Source: Bacteroidota bacterium
Lineage (GTDB): Bacteria; Bacteroidota; Bacteroidia; Cytophagales; Cytophagaceae
NCBI GenBank assembly: GCA_023458555.1
Contig: JAEWYS010000020.1
Span: forward strand, 62,001-126,000
Reading direction: 5' to 3'
DNA: 64,000 nucleotides
Shown: one piece after another, positions 47,451-56,300 of the stretch
Numbering within the stretch: the first letter of the stretch is position 1
Layout: the number at the start of each line of letters is the position of its first letter
Position numbers and translations under genes: made by a program
Notes under the pieces: generated by a model
Databases searched by the model: none
Seen by the model: only the letters and a program-made list of their open reading frames with translations
What the model was told of the DNA's origin: nothing

Positions 47451-48902
47451 TTACTGAATTTTTCTTCTGGTAAACCATTTATCAGTAATTAAAATTCCCG
47501 CGCTTAATCTCACATAAAATTCCTGACCAGGGCCAAGACTTTTACTTCCCTGACTTCCACCGGTCAAGGCCAGAGAGACTTTGTTCAAAGGCTGGTTCTT
47601 ATCAGCAGGATTGAGACGACCCACAGGAATAGACGCGCCTATGCTTACAGAATAGTCATTGACATAGCTGTTTTGTATAAGAAAAGGCAGCCTTTGCACA
47701 GCAGCGCCGATACGGATGGCCGGTGTTTTGGGAGTAAGAGAACGATATTCTCCCAATAATCTGGTTTCGGCACCTACTGACAGCCGGTACGAGCTGATAT
47801 AATCAAAACCCTGGGCTGGCGCTGTACTCGTTCCCATCCAGGTCGAATAAGCAAAATCTGCTCCTACCGACCACAAACGACCTTTTTGTAAAGCCACGCC
47901 AATCGCCAGCTCGGAAGGGAAGGGCGTTGTTACTCCGCCGGATTCAATCGTGCTGTCCGACAAAACAATTCCGTACATATTGCGGTTTTCAAATGCCGTT
48001 CTTCCATCTCCCGATACACCTGTAACAAAGCTATAGGTCGCCCCCACGTTGAAAAACATCGAAGAATCACGAGGGGTTTTGATCGGGATAGTATAAAAAA
48101 CAGAAGGCTTGAATGCGAAGGCTTTATGATACACTTCCTGTACCTGTCCTGAACGGTTGGCATAATCCGAATCTATAACCGTCTTTAGCTGGGAGAAATT
48201 TTCGGACCTGAGAGATCCAAATATAAAGCCACCCTGCACTCCCAGCGAAAGATGCCTTGTTACATCATATCCTAAAGAAAGGAAAAGCTGGTTTAGCCCG
48301 CCCCTGGCTGTATTGTTTTCCCGAACCGTAGTAGAGTCTGGCAGGTTATATTCGTAATATGAATTAAAATTGGCTTCTGAATAAGGAGCTAAGCCCACTA
48401 CAGAGGTTAAACGCTGGCTTACGGGAAACAGCAATACAAAGTGCTGATAAGCAAGAGATCTGTCTGTATAATTTCCTGTCCCGGACTGGACAAAACGAAT
48501 GCCGCCATTTCCTGCTGCCTCAAATTTTGTATACTTGCGAGTTGGAATTCTGAGTACCATGCCTTCTCTTACTTCGCCGGTAAATCTGTTGAGGGTCCGG
48601 ATTTCATCTTCTGTAACCGAGTATGTCTTGGCAATCGAAATCATTGTTTCCCCGGCTGCCACAATATGAGACACTGAACGGGTTCTGGAAAGCATGGCCG
48701 GATTTATGAGATTAAGATATTCTATGTCAGACAATGCAACACCTGTACCAGCCATACCAGAATTCCGCAAAGAGTTTAGCGGTTTTAATTCACCGATACC
48801 ATATGAAGAATAAGGATTGTTGCGGGAGTAATCTGTTTGTTGGGCCTGGCTGTTTAACACTGCCAGCAATATGCCCGATAAAACTAAAAATAGCCTATGC
48901 AT
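47451..48902 (-). CDS. Outer-membrane beta-barrel protein with an internal LysM domain
   Basis: 483 residues from the ATG at 48902 (48911 is also in frame). Signal peptide ending SQAQ. The N-terminal YSRNNPYSSYGIGELKPLNS, NSGMAGTGVALSDIEYLNLINPAML matches the OmpP1/FadL-like barrels of Bacteroidota. Directly after NPAML, at about residues 78-121, comes a LysM-type module (HIVAAGETMISIAKTYSV and EIRTLNRFTGEVREGMVLRIP), and the barrel resumes with VGLAPYSEANFNSYYEY and ends in a strand KWFTRRKIQ. A LysM insert in such a barrel would let it grip peptidoglycan or glycan. Overlaps coaX by eight bases and lies five bases before lptC. Confidence 0.78.
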   Translation of the reverse strand: MHRLFLVLSGILLAVLNSQAQQTDYSRNNPYSSYGIGELKPLNSLRNSGMAGTGVALSDIEYLNLINPAMLSRTRSVSHIVAAGETMISIAKTYSVTEDEIRTLNRFTGEVREGMVLRIPTRKYTKFEAAGNGGIRFVQSGTGNYTDRSLAYQHFVLLFPVSQRLTSVVGLAPYSEANFNSYYEYNLPDSTTVRENNTARGGLNQLFLSLGYDVTRHLSLGVQGGFIFGSLRSENFSQLKTVIDSDYANRSGQVQEVYHKAFAFKPSVFYTIPIKTPRDSSMFFNVGATYSFVTGVSGDGRTAFENRNMYGIVLSDSTIESGGVTTPFPSELAIGVALQKGRLWSVGADFAYSTWMGTSTAPAQGFDYISSYRLSVGAETRLLGEYRSLTPKTPAIRIGAAVQRLPFLIQNSYVNDYSVSIGASIPVGRLNPADKNQPLNKVSLALTGGSQGSKSLGPGQEFYVRLSAGILITDKWFTRRKIQ

Positions 48903-49602
48903 TAGATACATTATATTCCAAAATAAAATTTAATCCAATCAAAACCAGTTCCGGAACTACAAAGATGTCAGCTTTTAGATTTCTATCAAAAAAAAAGCTG
49001 TCTCCTCCCGTAATAATTATTCTGCAATCCGGATAAACCATCCGATAAAAATCAATCGTTCCCTTAACTTCCGCAAGTATTCCGTTCAGCACGCCGCTTT
49101 TAATCGCTTCACTTGTAGATTTACCGGTCAAAGCAACCGGATTTCTTTCTTCCACAAGTGGTAAACGCGCTGTAAAGGTATTTAATGCCTTAAACCGCAT
49201 ATTTATTCCCGGACTGATACTCCCTCCTTCATAAATGGTATTGCTGCCAATAAAATCTGCTGTCAGACAGGTACCGGCATTAATTACCAGGCAATCCTCG
49301 GCAGGATATAGCAAATAGGCCCCTGCAACACCTGCAATCCTGTCCGGTCCTAACGTTTCCGGCGTTTTATAATCAACTATGAATGGCAGGGGAACGGAAC
49401 TGTCAATACGTAATAAATGGCCTTTACTCTTTAACCAGGAGAAATCTATTGAGGAAACCGATGATAAAACTATATGCTCTGCCTCTGGTATCAGATCAGA
49501 AGTAAACCCGGTATTGGGTATTATTCTGACATCCTTCAGACTCCCGGAATCAAAATACCCGATTTTCGTGTTTGAATTACCAGAGTCGATTACTAAGTTC
49601 AT
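48895..49602 (-). CDS. coaX: Type III pantothenate kinase
   Basis: 235 residues from the ATG at 49602; the longer frame to 49710 starts at an ATG in the divergent anmK gene's 5' end and is not needed. Phosphorylates pantothenate, the first step of CoA synthesis. Motifs: DSGNSNTKIG at 6-15, TPETLGPDRIA near 85-95, INAGTCLTADF near 110, GGSISPGINMR near 125. First gene of a five-gene run to ppiD; it shares its 5' end with a 43-base intergenic region facing anmK. Confidence 0.93.
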   Translation of the reverse strand: MNLVIDSGNSNTKIGYFDSGSLKDVRIIPNTGFTSDLIPEAEHIVLSSVSSIDFSWLKSKGHLLRIDSSVPLPFIVDYKTPETLGPDRIAGVAGAYLLYPAEDCLVINAGTCLTADFIGSNTIYEGGSISPGINMRFKALNTFTARLPLVEERNPVALTGKSTSEAIKSGVLNGILAEVKGTIDFYRMVYPDCRIIITGGDSFFFDRNLKADIFVVPELVLIGLNFILEYNVSNA

Positions 49603-49618
49603 TTTCAAAATTAATAAA

Positions 49619-49626
49619 TACTTTTG
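49619..49626 (+). promoter_or_regulatory. Candidate promoter -7 box for anmK
   Basis: TACTTTTG matches TAnnTTTG exactly, 20 bases before the ATG at 49646, placing the start near 49633. The only -33-like element is a partial GTTC 18-19 bases upstream inside coaX. Confidence 0.45.
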
Positions 49627-49645
49627 CACGAAGTTTATCTTACCT

Positions 49646-50722
49646 ATGAAATATCCCGAAAAAGTAGTAATTGGCCTGATGTCCGGAACTTCACTTGACG
49701 GCCTGGACATAGCCGCCTGCCTGTTCTCCTGTCAGAATGAACAATGGAAATTCCAGCTTCTTAAAGCCGAGACTATAGAATATGATTCCTCTCTGAAGAA
49801 TAAGCTTTCCGGCCTGATGACGGCAAACGCTCTCGAATATGTTCAAACGGACTTTGAATTTGGCTATTACATGGGAGATCAGGTACGCAGGTTTCTGGAT
49901 AGTAACAAGCTACAGGCAGATTTGATTGCATCGCACGGACATACCATTTTTCATCAGCCGCAGCTTGGCTATACTTCACAAATCGGACAGGGCGCCTGTA
50001 TTGCTGCCCGATGCGGGTTACCGGTTGTTTTTGATTTCCGGTCACTGGATGTTGCTCTGGGTGGGCAGGGAGCTCCATTAGTACCCATAGGGGATCAGCT
50101 CCTGTTCAGCGAATTTGATTATTGCTTGAATCTGGGTGGAATTGCCAATATTTCTTTTGACAATACTTCCGGAGAGCGGATTGCCTTTGACATATGCCCT
50201 GTCAATATGGCACTTAATGAGCTGGCAGGTATCCTGAATAAACCGTATGACGAAAATGGTTCCGTTGCTGCTTCCGGCCAACTTCATTCAGAACTATTCC
50301 AAAAGCTGGAAGCGCTTGATTTCTATTATCAGCCTGGCCCTAAATCTCTGGGTAGAGAATGGGTCGCAAAGACAGTGCTTCCGCTAATCCATCAATACGA
50401 TATTCCGGTTGCGGACAAATTGCATACGTTTTGTCTGCACATTGCCGGACAAATTGCCAAAATACTTGGCTCAGGGACTAATAAAAACGGGAAACTTCTA
50501 ATAACCGGCGGGGGAGCTTTCAATACATTCCTGATTGACATGTTTCGCAAAACCTTTCCCGCTGAAATAAAACTGCACATCCCGGACAAATCGGTAATTG
50601 CATATAAGGAAGCTATAATCTTTGCTTTTCTTGGCTACCTGCGCAGCCTGGGATTAACCAACTGTCTGGCTACAGTTACCGGAGCAGGCCGGAACAGCTG
50701 CGGCGGGTCAATGCTGTTGTAA
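49646..50722 (+). CDS. anmK: Anhydro-N-acetylmuramic acid kinase
   Basis: 358 residues from the ATG at 49646, close to the usual length of about 370. Motifs: GLMSGTSLDGLD at 10-21, SHGHTIFHQP and IGQGACIAARCGLPVVFDFRS, LGGQGAPLVPIGDQLLF, and GGGAFN near 292. It phosphorylates 1,6-anhydro-MurNAc to MurNAc-6-phosphate in cell-wall recycling. A lytic transglycosylase that would produce anhydro-muropeptides, the MltF-like gene, is also in this window. Confidence 0.95.
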   Translation: MKYPEKVVIGLMSGTSLDGLDIAACLFSCQNEQWKFQLLKAETIEYDSSLKNKLSGLMTANALEYVQTDFEFGYYMGDQVRRFLDSNKLQADLIASHGHTIFHQPQLGYTSQIGQGACIAARCGLPVVFDFRSLDVALGGQGAPLVPIGDQLLFSEFDYCLNLGGIANISFDNTSGERIAFDICPVNMALNELAGILNKPYDENGSVAASGQLHSELFQKLEALDFYYQPGPKSLGREWVAKTVLPLIHQYDIPVADKLHTFCLHIAGQIAKILGSGTNKNGKLLITGGGAFNTFLIDMFRKTFPAEIKLHIPDKSVIAYKEAIIFAFLGYLRSLGLTNCLATVTGAGRNSCGGSMLL

Positions 50723-50787
50723 AAACATGTATACAAACTCTCTATATAGCCTTTTATGGTGTATATTAGCAGTAAAATCAATTCTAT

Positions 50788-52431
50788 ATGAAAAAAATTT
50801 TACTTGCTTTAAGCTTTATGCTACCCATGTTAGGGCATGCTACATGTAACATAGACTTTAGTTACTCTCTGAGTAATGACACGCTCACAATCTTCGGATT
50901 CAGCAGTGACACATCATCTGCTACGGAGCAGTATAACTGGTATCTAAACTACCAGCCAGTAGGATCGGGGCAGCATATTGTACTATACAATATACAGCCA
51001 GGTTACTATAACATTTCTTTACGAGGTGACGGCAGTTGCAGTAAATCGAAAAATATTAAACTTGGCAACGCTCCATGTCTGGTTAAGCAGTTCACATACG
51101 AGGTCAACAACTTAAGTGTAAATTTAAATTTTAACAACTTTGATTCTGATACTTTATTCTTTTACTACCGCTGGGAATTTGGAGATGGTTCATCTGCATT
51201 TGGCGGGAACCAGATTCACTCATATCAGGAACCGGGTACATATCTGGTAACATTGTATAAGGAAGGTCCGGATACCTGTTCCATAAGTCAGTATATTGAG
51301 GTTGGGCAACCCTCCTGCAATATTGATTTCGACTTCGAAATCTCAGACAATACCGTTTCTTTCAATAGCCTTATTCCTTCAAGCGATACCTCTTCTTTCC
51401 GCTGGGTATTTGGCGACAGTTCTTCCATTGTGTATGGCGAAACCGTTGCTCACACGTATTCAAGGCCAGGGAGCTATCAGGTGCTGCTAACACAAGGTAC
51501 CTGTACTGTAACAAAAACAATTACGATTAACAGCACTATTCAGAAGAGTTCACTATCCGGAACTATTTTAGTTAATAGCGATGGCATCTCTGACAGAAGT
51601 ATTGTTTCCATTTATTCATTAAATGAAACTTTTCAGTTTGTTGCAAGCCTTTCTCTGGACTCCGGCTATTTTCGCACCGACCTGCCGCACGGCAGTTACC
51701 TTGTTCTTGCAGCACCACATCCTGAGTCCGTTCTGTTTCACTTTGCAGAACCAACTTTTTATGGGAATGCTTCCAGTTGGAACACGGCCTCTATCATTCA
51801 GCTTTTTGAAAATAAGTCGGTCAGCATACAATTGCTTCCAATCTCCAATCCAGATGAGCCGGATCCCATATGGCTAAGCGGCAGCGATCTGATTGAAGGG
51901 TATATCTATGAAAGCAGTCCGAATGAAAGAAAACTTGACAATACGGGCTTTGAGAATGTAATGGTTACACTGTACAATGAGCTTGGCCAGAAACTTTCAG
52001 TTACTTTTACCGACAGTGATGGAAAATATGCCTTCTCCAATCTGATTGTCGGCACGTACACGCTGCAGATCACCTATCCTGGCAATAATGAAACAATCAC
52101 ACTGGATGTAACACTCGATGGAGATGCCGAAACTCTGGAAGATATTGTACCTCTAAACTGGGCAAAAGAATACATCATATTATCTGCTTCTTCTGAATAC
52201 AAGAATATTGATATCAGTCTCATTCCGAATCCGGTTGTCGAGATCTTAAAAATTAAGGGGCCTGCTGTCAACTTTAATTATGAAATAATAAGCGCAACCG
52301 GAACGATTGTTAGCAAGGGAACAGCAAACTCAGAAGCAACTGTCAATATGATCAATATGCCAGAGGGCGTCTATCTTGTAAGGGTACATTCTACTCAGGG
52401 AAGTATAGTAAAGCAAGTTGTAAAGAGATAG
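50788..52431 (+). CDS. T9SS type A secreted protein with PKD-like and Cna-B-like domains
   Basis: 547 residues. Signal peptide MKKILLALSFMLPMLGHA, two or three PKD-like domains (YYRWEFGDGSSAFGGNQIHSYQEPGTYLV-type strands near 130-155 and RWVFGDSSS near 205), then a region with SDSDGKYAFSN-like and GTYTLQITYPG motifs of Cna-B/SdrD-like folds (about 350-460), and a T9SS sorting tail (LIPNPVVEILKI, then MPEGVYLVRVHS). It is probably displayed on the surface or secreted; ligand unknown. Confidence 0.86.
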   Translation: MKKILLALSFMLPMLGHATCNIDFSYSLSNDTLTIFGFSSDTSSATEQYNWYLNYQPVGSGQHIVLYNIQPGYYNISLRGDGSCSKSKNIKLGNAPCLVKQFTYEVNNLSVNLNFNNFDSDTLFFYYRWEFGDGSSAFGGNQIHSYQEPGTYLVTLYKEGPDTCSISQYIEVGQPSCNIDFDFEISDNTVSFNSLIPSSDTSSFRWVFGDSSSIVYGETVAHTYSRPGSYQVLLTQGTCTVTKTITINSTIQKSSLSGTILVNSDGISDRSIVSIYSLNETFQFVASLSLDSGYFRTDLPHGSYLVLAAPHPESVLFHFAEPTFYGNASSWNTASIIQLFENKSVSIQLLPISNPDEPDPIWLSGSDLIEGYIYESSPNERKLDNTGFENVMVTLYNELGQKLSVTFTDSDGKYAFSNLIVGTYTLQITYPGNNETITLDVTLDGDAETLEDIVPLNWAKEYIILSASSEYKNIDISLIPNPVVEILKIKGPAVNFNYEIISATGTIVSKGTANSEATVNMINMPEGVYLVRVHSTQGSIVKQVVKR

Positions 52432-52471
52432 TTTCTGATCATCATCCTTTCCAGGAAACAAACTTCTTACA

Positions 52472-52515
52472 AATAATAAAAGGGGAAATTCAAATGAATT
52501 TCCCCTTTTATTATT
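52472..52515 (+). terminator. Terminator of the PKD protein gene
   Basis: A perfect 20-base stem (52472-52491 with 52496-52515) around a four-base loop, with AGGGGAAATT core and A/T-rich ends, 40 bases after the stop codon. Confidence 0.9.
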
Positions 52516-52567
52516 ACCTAAAATGCCATACAATCACTCTGTATTACACGGTTTCAAATAATACAGA

Positions 52568-52608
52568 CAAAAGAAAAGGGGTATAATAGTCATACCCCTT
52601 TTCTTTTG
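52568..52608 (-). terminator. Terminator of plsY
   Basis: A perfect 17-base stem (52568-52584 with 52592-52608) and seven-base loop, with the same AAAAGGGG-type core as the neighbouring terminator, 20 bases past the plsY stop. Confidence 0.88.
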
Positions 52609-52628
52609 ACATAATCTTTCCTGTTCAA

Positions 52629-53285
52629 TCAATGATGATCCCCCCGCTTCTTTTTCAGACGGATTCTGGTTTTATTTTCCTGCCCGTTGATCAATCTCTT
52701 TATATTCTTCTGATGTGTGATAACAACCACACTGGCCAGAGCAAATGCAAAAACGATGGTAAGCGGCTCATCGGGCTTAAATCTGGGCATAAGAAATGCC
52801 ATAGGGAAAGCCAGCGCCGCAAGCATGGAGCCAAGCGAAACGTATTTTGAGACCACCAGCACAATAAAGAAAACACCTATACAAATCAGCGCTATATTCA
52901 AATTAATAGCCAGGATCATACCTAATAAGGTAGCGACTCCTTTGCCCCCCCTGAAATTGGCATACACCGGAAATATATGTCCCAGAGCTGCCGCAAGCCC
53001 GAAGAGAAGCATCCATAGCTCCAGCTTATCAGCTGAGATAGTTCCCATTTCAAGAAGAACCTTTGAAAGACTGGTAGCGATAAATCCCTTAAGAAGGTCA
53101 ACAATCATTACTATGACTCCGGCCTTCTTACCCAGCGTTCGTAAGGTATTCGTAGCACCGGCATTACCGCTGCCATAGTTTCGTATGTCAATTCCATGAA
53201 CTGCTTTGCCATACCATACTGCTGTTGGAACAGACCCAACCAGGTAGGCCACACATAAACCGATGATAATAAAAATAATATCCAT
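52629..53285 (-). CDS. plsY: Acyl-phosphate glycerol-3-phosphate acyltransferase
   Basis: 218 residues. About five membrane segments with the PlsY motifs GSVPTAVWYGK, GSGNAGATNTLRTLGKKAG and the GHIFPVYANFRGGKGVAT motif near 100-120. It acylates glycerol-3-phosphate, the first committed step of phospholipid synthesis. Usual length. Convergent with the PKD protein gene and followed by its own terminator. 112 bases separate it from the end of the giant gene upstream. Confidence 0.95.
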   Translation of the reverse strand: MDIIFIIIGLCVAYLVGSVPTAVWYGKAVHGIDIRNYGSGNAGATNTLRTLGKKAGVIVMIVDLLKGFIATSLSKVLLEMGTISADKLELWMLLFGLAAALGHIFPVYANFRGGKGVATLLGMILAINLNIALICIGVFFIVLVVSKYVSLGSMLAALAFPMAFLMPRFKPDEPLTIVFAFALASVVVITHQKNIKRLINGQENKTRIRLKKKRGDHH

Positions 53286-53397
53286 TTATCAATTAAAACA
53301 CTAATACTGACGAAACAGTTTGTCCGGCAATTTAAACAAAATGTAAACGAACAATAAACTTTTAAATAGTTATTACGAATTAATTCCCTCTCAGGTT

Positions 53398-56300
53398 TTA
53401 TTTAAGCAGATTCCTGAGTCGCTCCTGCTCCTGCTGTAATCGACGCTTTTCCTCAATACTATGCTCTTTCTTTCCTCGATTCAGCTCAGGCTCCTCAATT
53501 ACCTTGCCTTGTTTCTTCCGAACCGGCTGATTGCCTTCCTCATCGTATTCATCATAGCTTTCCTCTATATACTCAGGCTCTTCCTCCTCCGGAATATCAA
53601 GCTCCATAACAGGTTCATCTGAAGCCCTGGGAACTCTGTCAGGAACATATCCAGCCTCAGCTCCCAGATACTTTTGTCTGAAATCTGCCAGGAAGTTTGA
53701 TTTTTCCATAAAGTCAGCTTCGACAAAAAACAGCTTAGTCCGGTCAGCCTGTTCGCCTTTTGAGCGTTTGGCAATTACCGCATTCACCTCATCACTGGCA
53801 GTAGTAACTGCGACACGATTATCATCGTACGTAAAGAAATACCAGTTATTAGGTGTTGGTTCCAGCAACAGATTAACGACATCTCCATTAAGCGTTTTAC
53901 GAATTTCCACATATCCGGTCATTACTCTGTCAATTTCTGTTGTATTTATATTCGCGACCTTCACCGGGCCATGGCTATAAAAGGCTTTATGGGTATTAGA
54001 CCATTTCAGATTCACATCAGCAAGAACAATTCCTTCAGAAAATATTCCGGATATCTGATACAATGGCAAGGCCAGGCCGGCTGATTTACTGAGATAGTTT
54101 TTATATTCCTTATCCCCTATAAGATCCAGCACCTTTCTGTTCTTTTTCATTTCCATAGTATGCAGCACAACAGGATCCTGTATCGTTTCTGAAGCATCCG
54201 GCGGCAAAATATCCGCCACAATCCGAAGATTATCTGCCAGAGCCACCGGAATGGTTTTATGCATGGCAAACTTGAATACCATCATATTGTTGAAAGAGTA
54301 AAAGCTCGAATCAATCTCGGCGGAACCACTTCCCGAAGCAAGAAGAGTAAGCCCTTTGTTTTCTTCGATATAATTAAACCGGCCACTGAATTCCACCGTT
54401 GAATTATTATCATCATATATAAAAAGGTTACCAGCTACCGTAGCCGGATCCTGAAGCTTTTTCTCCGAAGCAATCTTAAAGATTGAAGAATCGGGGTGAG
54501 AGCTAAACTTTAGAATCCCTTTGGTAGAAAACACGTCAAAATCTTCCGGTGCATCTTTTTCCGAGATAAAGGTCGTATAAAGGTCTGTTTTATTGTTGAT
54601 GCTCAAGCCTGTTGTGAGAAGATTACCATTATCTGCCTTCGGGTCCTCCAGTACAATCCGGACATTGGTATTATCTCCTTCATTCTTGTACTGCAGCCAC
54701 TGAGAATAACTAAGCGCTCCTTTCAGGTCAAGTTTCACAAATCCATCAAACAATAACTCAGGCAAATCAGAATACATCGTTACTTTACCTTTGTATAGTA
54801 TTTTCTTTGCAATTTCAATAGAGTCTTCCGGATAAATTAGTCCGACTGCTACTGTTCTTTTTTTATCAGTCACCGTATTGAGCACCTCTGGCTGTGCCGG
54901 TTCCTGGAGATATTGTGTTGGAACCGGTTCGCTTTCGTCCGGATCTCCTTTCGATGAAGACTTTTTACCCTTTTTATCTTTCGCGGTAGTTTTGCTCTTT
55001 TTCTTTTTTGCAGCTGCTTCCTGTTCCTGCGCTATTTTCTCATTGGCCAGGTCCTCCAGAGCTGTTTCACTTTCCTGGTTAGCAACAAGAAGTGCCTGAA
55101 TATCTTCTTCGGAACCTTCCGAATTATCCTTTCCTTTCTTTTTATTATGCTTCTCCTCTGCAGCTTTATTCATCGCTGCATAATTTTTAAACAGGAAGGA
55201 GTAATTGTCCCCGCTTGCATTCGTATAAGAATAGGTAGCAGTACCTTTAAGCCGGTACCGGCCTTTCACCTCAAATGTTCCGTCATACAACTGATGGTAT
55301 GCATTCACCGTATCAAATTCTGCCTTCACATTATGGAGTGTCTCCATCAGCGCATTCTCATATATTACAACCTTGTTATTCTCCGGAAATAATCTTCCGT
55401 CAATTACATTGATATGAGGCACGCCTTCTATATTGAGGGATAGCGTCTTCATATCATAGATTCCTGCCTTTGCATTAAAGGCAAGTGAATCCTGGTGCGG
55501 ATGCGTAGAGTAAAAATAGGAATTGGAAATATCATTGCCTTCGGTATTCATTATTACCCGCTCCTCGTTAAGATACCAGACTCCCTTCTCAATAGAAGTT
55601 CTGTACTTCAGATAAGGGAATTCCGTACTCGCAAATCCGGCCACTTCCGGACCAAACGTTGCAATATCTTTTTCAAGATCAAATGTCAGCTGACAGTCTG
55701 TGCTCCGGATCGCCGGTTTGGCAGGGATCTCTGAACGAACAGTAAAGGTGGCATGACGCCCTTCAAATCGTCTTTGCTCAAAATGAAACAGGGTAGACAC
55801 AGAAACAGAGCCCCGGGTTTCCAAAACCCCGGTTCCCAGCATACCCCTTTCCGTAATAATCGCCGTTCCGTTAAGAGTAGCAGAATTATCATATAACTGG
55901 AAAGGATCCTTCATATTGGTAATTTCCATACTGTCCTTTCGGGGTTTCCAGTTCATCTCGTATTCTCCAACCGTTAACAGAGGGAATGTCACACTTTTGG
56001 GTAAATCCTTGTTCGTACCTGCCCTGGTATCAGAATTAGTTCCTATCGTCAGGACCGAATCAACAAAAAAATGAAACTGAGGTGAATAACAGATAGTGTT
56101 CAGATATTCAATCCGGCCATTTCCGGTGAGACCACGATTGTCCATCGTGATTTTGTTAAAATAACGTCCTTTTCCTTCATACAGCTGAAATCCTTCAGAT
56201 GGAACAGCATATTCAAAACCCATTGAGAAATCAGGCATAACCACCAGCTTTGTCTTAAATACCGGAAATATACCTGCTGATTCAAATTCCCCGTCAAATC

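Noticed and set aside
49379..49645. 5' extension of anmK to 447 codons
   Set aside because: The first 89 codons overlap coaX on the other strand and are not AnmK-like; the ATG at 49646 starts the GLMSGTSLDG domain directly.
49603..49710. 5' extension of coaX to 271 codons
   Set aside because: It runs into anmK's coding start and adds no pantothenate-kinase sequence; MNLVIDSGNS is the standard start.
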